Shown here in pieces: positions 15,511 to 21,049 of a stretch of 21,049 nucleotides of DNA (position 1 is the first letter of the stretch; each line of letters starts with the position of its first letter). Position numbers and translations under genes: made by a program. Below the pieces are notes generated by a model. The model had not been told where the DNA came from. It saw nothing but the letters and a program-made list of their open reading frames with translations, and ran no database searches. The stretch comes from Methanocalculus sp. MSAO_Arc2 (lineage in GTDB: Archaea > Halobacteriota > Methanomicrobia > Methanomicrobiales > Methanocorpusculaceae), in NCBI GenBank assembly GCA_003838065.1, contig QZAC01000027.1, positions 1 to 21,049 of the forward strand, given 5' to 3'.

Positions 15511-15518
15511 TTTTTTTT
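15511..15518 (+). terminator. Poly-T tract, possible terminator of the mbhH-like gene
   Basis: A run of eight T followed by CTTC lies 70 bp after the stop of the mbhH-like gene. Archaeal RNA polymerase terminates at T-rich runs without needing a hairpin. It lies in the 258-bp gap (15442-15699) before mbhA and may separate the two transcripts. Confidence 0.35.
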
Positions 15519-15646
15519 CTTCATGGTATCCCCGGATGGATGGATTTTCGCCAGAGGTAGATGGAAAGCCATATTTTAAGAAAAGATCATTATTGTTCAT
15601 GACAGAAAAAGGGCAGGTGTTCGATCTACGGTTTATGCAGATTTCA

Positions 15647-15655
15647 TTTAATAAA
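15647..15655 (+). promoter_or_regulatory. Second candidate TATA box directly before mbhA
   Basis: TTTAATAAA lies about 49 bp before ATG 15700. Transcription would begin near 15676-15680, just ahead of AGGGGG at 15681-15686. This is the more economical promoter for the mbhA-K operon. Inferred from spacing. Confidence 0.3.
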
Positions 15656-15699
15656 CCGGGACTGAAATGCCGTTGCACGAAGGGGGATATCCACCCGTG

Positions 15700-16224
15700 A
15701 TGCGATTCCTTGCAACAACGCTTGCTGCGTTTGTGATATACTTGCTGCTCACAGCAGGATCAGGGACGATTCTCCTCTGGTCTGCACCCGAGCTGGTCTT
15801 TGGTCTCATTGTGGCTGTGATCGTTGGTATTGCAGCAAACCGGATCTTCTGCAGATCGGAATCGTTCCGGATGGCAAATCCGCTGCGGCTCCTGCTTCTT
15901 GTTATATATGCGGTTTTTCCTCTTTTTATCGAGATGGCCAGGGCGAATATTGATGTTGCAGGCCGGGTGATCACCGGCAGGATCAGGCCCGGGATCCTGA
16001 GGGTCAAAAGCGGGATGAAGACCGATCTGGGTATTCTCATCCTGGCAAACTCAATTACGCTCACACCCGGCACACTCTCGGTCGATATCCATGAAGAGAG
16101 CCGTGAGCTCTATGTACACCTGATCAATGTCCCGGATGCGCTGCGTGACCAGGATGTCATCGAGGCAGGGCAACTCTTTACCTTCTTCAATATCCCTGCA
16201 TGGGTCAGGAGGATAGCCGAATGA
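15700..16224 (+). CDS. mbhA: Membrane-bound hydrogenase subunit MbhA (MrpE/MnhE-like)
   Basis: The 174-aa protein matches the MnhE/MrpE family. Two or three hydrophobic segments occupy the first 90 residues (FLATTLAAFVIYLLLTAG, ELVFGLIVAVIVGIAAN, LLLLVIYAVFPLFIEMARAN), and a soluble C-terminal part contains the family stretch LANSITLTPGTLSVDI. It belongs to the ion-translocating Mrp-like module of Mbh. The frame is open from 15667, but ATG 15700 (MRFLATTL) fits the family start; GTG 15697 directly before it is also possible. It is first in an operon with the canonical mbhA-K order, and its stop overlaps mbhB by 4 bp. Confidence 0.88.
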   Translation: MRFLATTLAAFVIYLLLTAGSGTILLWSAPELVFGLIVAVIVGIAANRIFCRSESFRMANPLRLLLLVIYAVFPLFIEMARANIDVAGRVITGRIRPGILRVKSGMKTDLGILILANSITLTPGTLSVDIHEESRELYVHLINVPDALRDQDVIEAGQLFTFFNIPAWVRRIAE

Positions 16225-16478
16225 ACGACGTGTTGTTTGCTGCGATCACCATACTTGCCCTGCTGATACTGCTCGCCGGGGTCCGACTGGTTCTTGGACC
16301 GACGGTTCCAGACCGCGTTGTTGCATTTGATACGATTAACACCATTATTGTCGCATCGATGATCCTCATGGCTGCATATTTTGGACAGACGATCTTTGTT
16401 GATGTCGCACTAGTCTATGCCATCCTCTCGTTCCTTGGAACACTCGCGATATCAAAGTATATTGGAGGAGAACTATGA
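16221..16478 (+). CDS. mbhB: Membrane-bound hydrogenase subunit MbhB (MrpF/MnhF-like)
   Basis: The 85-aa product has three transmembrane helices and the family signature VLGPTVPDRVVAFDTINT, followed by FVDVALVYAILSFLGTLAISKY. MrpF-like subunits are small membrane parts of the antiporter module. ATG 16221 is preceded by AGGAGG and overlaps the mbhA stop as ATGA; a start at 16200 in the same frame is less likely. The stop overlaps mbhC by 4 bp. Confidence 0.9.
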   Translation: MNDVLFAAITILALLILLAGVRLVLGPTVPDRVVAFDTINTIIVASMILMAAYFGQTIFVDVALVYAILSFLGTLAISKYIGGEL

Positions 16479-16837
16479 CGCTGACAACCGCCGCTACACT
16501 CTGCATCGTAATTGGGATCTTCTTTAACGCTCTTGGTGTCATCGGCATCCTCAGGTTCCCGGATGTCTACACCCGTCTCCATGCAGAGACGAAAATGGCA
16601 ACATTCGGGACGATATTTCTGGCGATCGGGGTCATACTCTATGCAGCAGGATTGCTTGCTGAAACAGGTGATCGCCAGTACCTGACGTTGGCCACTCATA
16701 CAATGCTTGCGGTCATCGCCGTTGCATTTACCAATGCAACAGGTGCCCATGCAATTGCACGGGCTGCACACAAGAGCGGCCAGCTGCCGGATCCATCTGT
16801 TGTCGACCGCCTGCAGGAGGTGAAAAAAAATGATTGA
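16475..16837 (+). CDS. mbhC: Membrane-bound hydrogenase subunit MbhC (MrpG/MnhG-like)
   Basis: The 120-aa protein shows the MnhG pattern: three hydrophobic helices and the conserved stretch GVIGILRFPDVYTRLHAETK, followed by ATFGTIFLAIGVILY. The C-terminal part (ATGAHAIARAAHKSG) is also typical. It is a membrane subunit of the ion-pumping module. GGAGGAG precedes the ATG, which overlaps the mbhB stop by 4 bp; its own end overlaps mbhD by 8 bp. Confidence 0.92.
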   Translation: MTLTTAATLCIVIGIFFNALGVIGILRFPDVYTRLHAETKMATFGTIFLAIGVILYAAGLLAETGDRQYLTLATHTMLAVIAVAFTNATGAHAIARAAHKSGQLPDPSVVDRLQEVKKND

Positions 16838-17084
16838 GATCCTCCTCCATATAATCGTCCTGACCGGGTTGATCATCACTGCAGCCCTTGTCTTCATCTT
16901 CAAAGACCTTGTCTCTGCCACAATTTCATTTGGCATATTCAGTCTGCTGCTTGCACTCGAGTTCTATCTTCTCAGGGCTCCGGACGTTGCCATTACCGAG
17001 GCAGCTATCGGGGCTGGTCTCACAACCGCAGCGTTTTTGATCGCTATCCGTGGCACTGTTCGAAAGGAGGCCGACCAGCCATGA
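16830..17084 (+). CDS. mbhD: Membrane-bound hydrogenase subunit MbhD (MrpA C-terminal part, DUF4040)
   Basis: The 84-aa protein has three transmembrane helices and the motif RAPDVAITEAAIGAGLTTAAF, the hallmark of the DUF4040/MbhD segment that in Mrp antiporters lies in the C-terminal part of MrpA. Having it as a separate short gene is the Mbh arrangement rather than that of Mrp. A strong GGAGGTGA site sits 6 bases before the ATG. The stop overlaps mbhE by 4 bp. Confidence 0.92.
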   Translation: MIEILLHIIVLTGLIITAALVFIFKDLVSATISFGIFSLLLALEFYLLRAPDVAITEAAIGAGLTTAAFLIAIRGTVRKEADQP

Positions 17085-17347
17085 AACGCCAACTCTCAAT
17101 CATCGTCGTGGTGCTGATGGTGCTGATGCTCGGTGTCATCGCAATCGGCCTCTCGTTTGGAGAGCCGCCCGATCACCCGATGGACCGGTATTTTATCGAG
17201 AACAGCCAGCTGGAAAGTGGTGCAAATAATGTCGTTGCCGCTGTCCTGTTTGACTACCGTGGCCTTGACACACTCGGCGAAGCAGTCGTCCTGTTTACTG
17301 CCGCCCTTGGGACGATGCTGATGTTTCGAATACGGGAGGAAGAATAA
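17081..17347 (+). CDS. mbhE: Membrane-bound hydrogenase subunit MbhE (MrpA C-terminal part)
   Basis: The 88-aa protein has a hydrophobic N-terminal helix (IIVVVLMVLMLGVIAIGL), an exposed loop with NSQLESGANNVVAAVLFDYRG, and a second helix starting LDTLGEAVVLFTAALG. The NxVxxVLxDYRGxDTxGE pattern is characteristic of the MbhE and MrpA C-terminal region. It completes, with MbhD, the part equivalent to the end of MrpA. AGGAGG lies about 10 bases before the ATG. It shares one base with the mbhF start (TAATG). Confidence 0.92.
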   Translation: MKRQLSIIVVVLMVLMLGVIAIGLSFGEPPDHPMDRYFIENSQLESGANNVVAAVLFDYRGLDTLGEAVVLFTAALGTMLMFRIREEE

Positions 17348-17811
17348 TGCAGATGAGTCTTATCGTCAGGACCGCAGCGGACGTCCTCTTTCCCTTCATC
17401 ATGGTCTATGGACTCTATATCATCATCCATGGCCATGTCACGCCCGGCGGCGGTTTCCAGGGTGGTGCAATCCTTGCATCAGGTGTACTCCTTCTCCTGC
17501 TTGCATACCGGTACCAGGAGTTTACCAGGATCATACGGATGGTGATGATGAAGTCGTTAGAGTCCACCGGGCTTCTGCTCTTTATCATTGCCGCGCTCTC
17601 GGCAATGGTGCTTGGGGCCGGCTTCTTCTACAACTGGCTGTTCCCGGGAGGTCTCATTTTCGGTGAGTTTGTTCCCTTTGGACCAGGTCCTGCCAATCTC
17701 AACACGGGAGGGGTCATCCCGATCATGAACATCGCGGTTGGTATCGAGGTGGTGGGTGCAATCGGTGTCATCCTGCTTGCGCTTCTGTCAGGTATCAAGG
17801 AGAGGATCTAA
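17347..17811 (+). CDS. mbhF: Membrane-bound hydrogenase subunit MbhF (MrpB/MnhB-like)
   Basis: The 154-aa product has four hydrophobic helices and the MnhB signature YIIIHGHVTPGGGFQGGAIL. The conserved histidine pair and the PGGGFQGG loop are intact. MrpB-type subunits belong to the core of the ion-pumping module. GGAGG sits 7 bases before ATG 17347; the next Met (MSLIV) two codons later is an alternative start. The stop is directly followed by mbhG. Confidence 0.92.
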   Translation: MQMSLIVRTAADVLFPFIMVYGLYIIIHGHVTPGGGFQGGAILASGVLLLLLAYRYQEFTRIIRMVMMKSLESTGLLLFIIAALSAMVLGAGFFYNWLFPGGLIFGEFVPFGPGPANLNTGGVIPIMNIAVGIEVVGAIGVILLALLSGIKERI

Positions 17812-18156
17812 ATGATCGAACAGATACCCTACCTGGCAATCGTCCTGCTGGCCGGGATCGGTATTGCAACGCTTCTGCTCAAGAAGAACCTGATCAAGAT
17901 GATCATGGGCCTTGCGATAATCGAGGGAGCAGTTAACCTCTTCCTGGTCACGATGGGGTACCGGAGTGCCGGGATTGCCCCTATCTACACGGATGCACCC
18001 GAGGGCTTTATGGTGCTGCCGACCGTGCAGGCGATGACGGTGACAAATATTGTCATCGGACTTGCCACAACAGCACTGCTGCTTGCGTTTGCCATGGTCC
18101 TGTACAGGTACTATGGCTCTGTTGAGACCAATCATATCAGGAGGCTCCGCGAATGA
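17812..18156 (+). CDS. mbhG: Membrane-bound hydrogenase subunit MbhG (MrpC/NuoK-like)
   Basis: The 114-aa product has three transmembrane helices and resembles MrpC/NuoK: LLKKNLIKMIMGLAIIEGAV holds the conserved Lys and Glu of this subunit type, and AMTVTNIVIGLATTALLLAF is the matching third helix with the T-x-x-V-I-G pattern. NuoK-like subunits form part of the proton path next to the antiporter-like subunit. AGGAGAGG precedes the ATG, and the stop overlaps mbhH by 4 bp. Confidence 0.92.
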   Translation: MIEQIPYLAIVLLAGIGIATLLLKKNLIKMIMGLAIIEGAVNLFLVTMGYRSAGIAPIYTDAPEGFMVLPTVQAMTVTNIVIGLATTALLLAFAMVLYRYYGSVETNHIRRLRE

Positions 18157-19709
18157 GCATGTATGCACCACTTCTCGTTGCCATTCCGCTGCTGGCAGCC
18201 TTTGCAATACCACTCATCGGGCTTGTGAGTTCGAAACTCAGAAACACCTGGGCGATTGCGGCTATGCTGGCAACGGTGGTTTCTGCACTCCTTGTCGTCT
18301 ACGAAGTCCTCACCGTCGGGACAATCGTCTATGCGTTAGGTGCACTTGATTCAGCGCTTACAATTCCGTTTGATTCGGGAGGAGTGCCTATCAGGATCAT
18401 CTTTGTGATCGACGCGATGTCGGCGTTTATGATCCTGACAGCAGCGATCATGATGTTTGCAGTCACCCTGTATTCGATCTCAAGCGAATCAAAACAGACC
18501 GGCCAGGATGGATACTATGCCCTCCTCTTCCTGATGATGGCAGGGATCTTTGGAATGGTCTCAACAGGGGATCTCTTCAACTTCTTTGTCTTCCTTGAGA
18601 TCAACTCGCTTGCCGGTGCTGCACTTGCCGCATACCGGATCAACCGGGGATATTCAGTCGAGGGCGGCCTGAAATATGGATTCATATCTGCGATTGCAGG
18701 CATGCTCTTCCTTTTCGCTGTAGGAATGCTGTATGGCCAGTACAATTCGCTGAATATTGCCTATATTGCATCGGTTATCGAATTTACAGGTCTTTCGCTT
18801 GTTGCAGTCGTCCTGATGATCACCTCGCTTGCCATGAAGTCAGGGGCTGTTCCGATGCATTTCTGGACTCCGGATACCTATTCAAGTGCGCCATCGTCCA
18901 TCACTGCGATCCTGATCGTCTCCAGTATGGCATGCCTCTATGCCATCTTCAGGATCGCGTTCAGCTTATTTGGCCTGACCATGAACGTGGTGACAGTCGG
19001 CTGGGTGATCATCATCCTTGGTATCCTCTCGATGTTCATCGGGGTTGCGATGGCCCTGCCGCAAAAAGACGTGAAGCGGCTGATGGCATACCATTCCGTC
19101 TCACAGATCGGCTATATGCTCACCGGACTTGGCGTTGGTGTCGCTGTCCTTGGGGATGGCCACCTGATGGCGGAGTTTGGTTTTGTCGCAATGGAAGGAG
19201 GGATCTTCCATATCATCAATTATGCGTTGTATAAGGGTCTTCTCTTCCTGATCGCAGGCGCCGTTATCTACCGGTGCGGGACGAAAAACTTAAATGAACT
19301 TGGTGGGCTTGGCCATTCGATGAAATGGACGATGGCCTTCTTTATTATCGGCTCACTTGCGATTGCCGGAATACCTCCGTTTAATGGATTTGCATCAAAG
19401 ATACTCATCTATGAATCGGTCTTCATCTTCAACCCGTTCATATCGGTCATTGCAATGGTGGTCTCGATCATGACGCTTGCGTCATTTGTGAAGGTCTTCC
19501 ATTCGATGTTCATGGGGCCAAAACTTCCACAGTTTGCAGACGTAAAGGAAGTCCCGCTTCCAATGCTTCTCGGGATGGGGCTGCTTGCAGTCTTGATCAT
19601 CCTCTTTGGGATCTTCCCTGACCTTGTGGTGAAGACGATTGTTGAACCGGCAGCCCTTGCATTCATAGACCAGAGCGGCTATATTGGCTCGGTAATGGGA
19701 GGGGTCTGA
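18153..19709 (+). CDS. mbhH: Membrane-bound hydrogenase subunit MbhH (MrpD/NuoN-like)
   Basis: The 518-aa protein is the large antiporter-like subunit, with about 14 hydrophobic helices. Key charged residues of the family are present: the Glu in FLEINSLAG, the Lys in SLAMKSGAVPMHFW, the KRLMAYHSVSQ block and the Lys in GFASKILIYES. It takes the position expected between mbhG and mbhI. GGAGG precedes the ATG, which overlaps the mbhG stop. A close paralogue of the same length lies at 13885-15441; this copy is judged the canonical one because of its place in the order. Confidence 0.94.
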   Translation: MSMYAPLLVAIPLLAAFAIPLIGLVSSKLRNTWAIAAMLATVVSALLVVYEVLTVGTIVYALGALDSALTIPFDSGGVPIRIIFVIDAMSAFMILTAAIMMFAVTLYSISSESKQTGQDGYYALLFLMMAGIFGMVSTGDLFNFFVFLEINSLAGAALAAYRINRGYSVEGGLKYGFISAIAGMLFLFAVGMLYGQYNSLNIAYIASVIEFTGLSLVAVVLMITSLAMKSGAVPMHFWTPDTYSSAPSSITAILIVSSMACLYAIFRIAFSLFGLTMNVVTVGWVIIILGILSMFIGVAMALPQKDVKRLMAYHSVSQIGYMLTGLGVGVAVLGDGHLMAEFGFVAMEGGIFHIINYALYKGLLFLIAGAVIYRCGTKNLNELGGLGHSMKWTMAFFIIGSLAIAGIPPFNGFASKILIYESVFIFNPFISVIAMVVSIMTLASFVKVFHSMFMGPKLPQFADVKEVPLPMLLGMGLLAVLIILFGIFPDLVVKTIVEPAALAFIDQSGYIGSVMGGV

Positions 19710-19711
19710 AC

Positions 19712-20059
19712 ATGGAGTTGACAGGAACACTTCTGACAGGATATGGGTTCTGGAACCCGGTTATCCTGATACTGGCCGGCCTGGTCACAGGCCTGGTTGC
19801 GTACCTGCTCTGGAAGAGAGGAGTTTCGACCTATAGAAAAGGGAGCGAACAGGAAAAACCATATATTTCAGGAAACCCGGAACCCGAGAAGAATGCTGTC
19901 CATATCCGCGGAGGCAATGTCTACTGGGGTTTCACCGAAGGTCTGAAAGGGTTCTATTCCAGGGTCATCCCGGCCCATTCAGGTGACTTAAACGACTATA
20001 TGCTCTGGTACTTCGGGGTTATGATCGCCATCTGCGCAGTGGTGGTGATCTTCCAATGA
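19712..20059 (+). CDS. mbhI: Membrane-bound hydrogenase subunit MbhI
   Basis: The 115-aa product has a transmembrane helix near each end (ILILAGLVTGLVAYLLW and YMLWYFGVMIAICAVVVIF) and a soluble middle with YISGNPEPEKNAVHIRGGNVYW-like residues, split by a short charged stretch. The middle part is typical of MbhI, which in the P. furiosus complex bridges the ion-pumping module and the hydrogenase module. GGGAGGGG lies 8 bases before the ATG. It overlaps mbhJ by 4 bp. Confidence 0.88.
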   Translation: MELTGTLLTGYGFWNPVILILAGLVTGLVAYLLWKRGVSTYRKGSEQEKPYISGNPEPEKNAVHIRGGNVYWGFTEGLKGFYSRVIPAHSGDLNDYMLWYFGVMIAICAVVVIFQ

Positions 20060-20490
20060 AGATCTCAAAGGCATTCAGTCGATCCCTCTGGGCATTTCAC
20101 TTTAATGCCGGTTCATGCAACGGGTGTGAGATCGAAATCGTCGCAACGATCACGCCACGGTATGATCCGGAACGCTTTGGGATAAAGCTTGTCGGATCAC
20201 CAAAACATACCGATCTGCTCATTGTAACAGGCCCTGTGACAAAGAAGATGGGGCCGGTTTTACGGCGGGTCTATGACCAGATCCCGGACCCAAAAGTTGT
20301 CCTCTGTGTCGGGACGTGCGGCCAGTCTGGAGGGGTCTTCTATGATTCCTATAATCTGGAAGGGCCAATTGATGAGATCATTCCAGTGGATGTGTATGTG
20401 CCAGGATGCGCTCCACGTCCTGAAGCGATCATTCATGGAGTGGTCACTGCACTCCAGAAACTCGAACGCCTGGAAGGAGGTGAGAAATGA
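20056..20490 (+). CDS. mbhJ: [NiFe] hydrogenase small subunit MbhJ (NuoB-like)
   Basis: The 144-aa protein is the small hydrogenase subunit that carries the proximal [4Fe-4S] cluster. Likely ligands are visible: the CxxC in AGSCNGCEIEI, a Cys in VGTCGQSGGVFYDS, and a Cys in VPGCAPRPEAI. The stretch TPRYDPERFGIKLVGSPKHTD is almost diagnostic of the Mbh and Ech-type small subunits. Compared with the roughly 165-residue Thermococcales protein, as I recall it, the N-terminal extension is short. GGTGATC precedes the ATG. The stop overlaps mbhK by 4 bp (ATGA). Cytoplasmic, attached to the membrane module. Confidence 0.94.
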   Translation: MKISKAFSRSLWAFHFNAGSCNGCEIEIVATITPRYDPERFGIKLVGSPKHTDLLIVTGPVTKKMGPVLRRVYDQIPDPKVVLCVGTCGQSGGVFYDSYNLEGPIDEIIPVDVYVPGCAPRPEAIIHGVVTALQKLERLEGGEK

Positions 20491-21049
20491 ACGAAACGAT
20501 AGTACCCCCGGAAGAGCTGATCAACCGCTTTATTCGGGAATTTGGTGATGCGATCACCGACTCACGGATCCAGATCAGGGCAGAGGGGGCAAAAAAGAAT
20601 GAAAATATCAATATCTGGATGACCATCTCCCGCGAGATCTTAAAACCCGCAATCATCCTCTTAAAGGAGTTTTCCTACCCTCATCTCTCGGTAATATCAG
20701 GATGGGATGTTGGTGAAGAACTTCGTATGCAGTATATCTTCTCCATCTACTATGGGAGAAAACATGGCGAATACATGGTGATATTTACCGTCCCGCTTGC
20801 AAAAGACGACCTCAGTCTTCCGACTATCAGTGACCAGATTCCTGGTGCAGTCTTCACCGAGCGTGAAAAGCAGGAGATGTTTGGTGTGACCATCGTGGAT
20901 ATCCCGGATGGCAGACGGCTCTTTCTTCCTGAAGATTTTCCACAGGGTATCTACCCGCTCAGAAAGGATGAAACCGGGATTCCTGATACCATGATCAAAC
21001 ACCTCTGGCAGGTCAGGCGGCCGACAGACAGGCCGGCACCCCCGGTGAC
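20487..21049 (+). CDS. mbhK: Hydrogenase subunit MbhK (NuoC-like), cut by the window end
   Basis: At least 187 codons are present and the frame is still open at the last base. The product begins MNETIVPPEELINRF and carries the respiratory-chain 30-kDa (NuoC) signature: FTEREKQEMFGVTIVDIPD, then RRLFLPEDFPQGIYPLRKD. This is a cytoplasmic, cofactor-free subunit that packs against the large subunit. A very strong GGAGGTGA site ends 3 bases before the ATG. The remaining part may be short, since the NuoC motif normally lies near the C-terminus; the catalytic subunit MbhL is expected next. Confidence 0.92.
   Translation, partial: MNETIVPPEELINRFIREFGDAITDSRIQIRAEGAKKNENINIWMTISREILKPAIILLKEFSYPHLSVISGWDVGEELRMQYIFSIYYGRKHGEYMVIFTVPLAKDDLSLPTISDQIPGAVFTEREKQEMFGVTIVDIPDGRRLFLPEDFPQGIYPLRKDETGIPDTMIKHLWQVRRPTDRPAPPV

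Noticed and set aside
15446..15700. 84-codon plus-strand frame in the gap before mbhA
   Set aside because: The product has no recognisable domain or membrane segment and overlaps the candidate promoters and T8 run.

Overview
The window looks archaeal and most resembles a hydrogenotrophic methanogen of the order Methanomicrobiales. It carries archaeal information-processing genes (a TFE-alpha factor, the SPOUT enzyme aTrm56, an archaeal-type alanyl-tRNA synthetase), an anaerobe-type homocysteine-forming operon, and the first part of a membrane-bound [NiFe] hydrogenase operon of the Mbh/Mrp type. Genes are tightly packed, many with 4-bp ATGA or GTGA overlaps, and several starts are GTG or TTG or look leaderless. 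No methyl-coenzyme M reductase or other methanogenesis gene lies inside the window, so the methanogen assignment is inference.

Layout. (a) 1-477 is a long stretch without a convincing gene, followed by an ACT-domain regulator (478-978) whose stop codon lies at the edge of a 26-bp tandem repeat array. (b) 1117-4143, minus strand: a run of five genes read from 4143 down: a small winged-helix protein, aTrm56, an ATP-grasp enzyme, TFE-alpha and an HD-domain protein. It looks like one operon. (c) 4152-4571, plus strand: an unknown protein starting 8 bp from the divergent operon. (d) 4573-7162, minus strand: DUF39-CBS protein, NIL-ferredoxin and UPF0280 protein, the gene trio linked to homocysteine formation from aspartate semialdehyde and sulfide. 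(e) 7260-8293, plus: NIF3-like protein and a coupled SWIM zinc-finger protein. (f) 8354-11669, plus: alaS and a coupled membrane-anchored winged-helix regulator. (g) 11666-13655, minus: a zinc ribbon-PUA-PAPS-reductase-like PP-loop protein and hisH, overlapping by 23 bp. (h) 13885 to the end, plus: an extra MbhH/MrpD-like antiporter subunit, a 258-bp gap, then mbhA-B-C-D-E-F-G-H-I-J and the start of mbhK in the canonical order known from Thermococcales.

How they work together. Region (h) should encode the membrane ion-pumping half (Mrp-like, MbhA-H), the linker subunit MbhI and the first hydrogenase subunits (MbhJ, MbhK) of an enzyme coupling ferredoxin and H2 to a H+/Na+ gradient. The large subunit and the remaining subunits should follow just beyond the window. 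Its most notable feature is the second, full-length copy of the antiporter-like H subunit placed upstream of mbhA. Region (d) supplies the methionine precursor homocysteine using sulfide. The other groups are housekeeping transcription, tRNA modification, aminoacylation and histidine synthesis genes. I saw no tRNA, rRNA, CRISPR array, insertion sequence or prophage gene.
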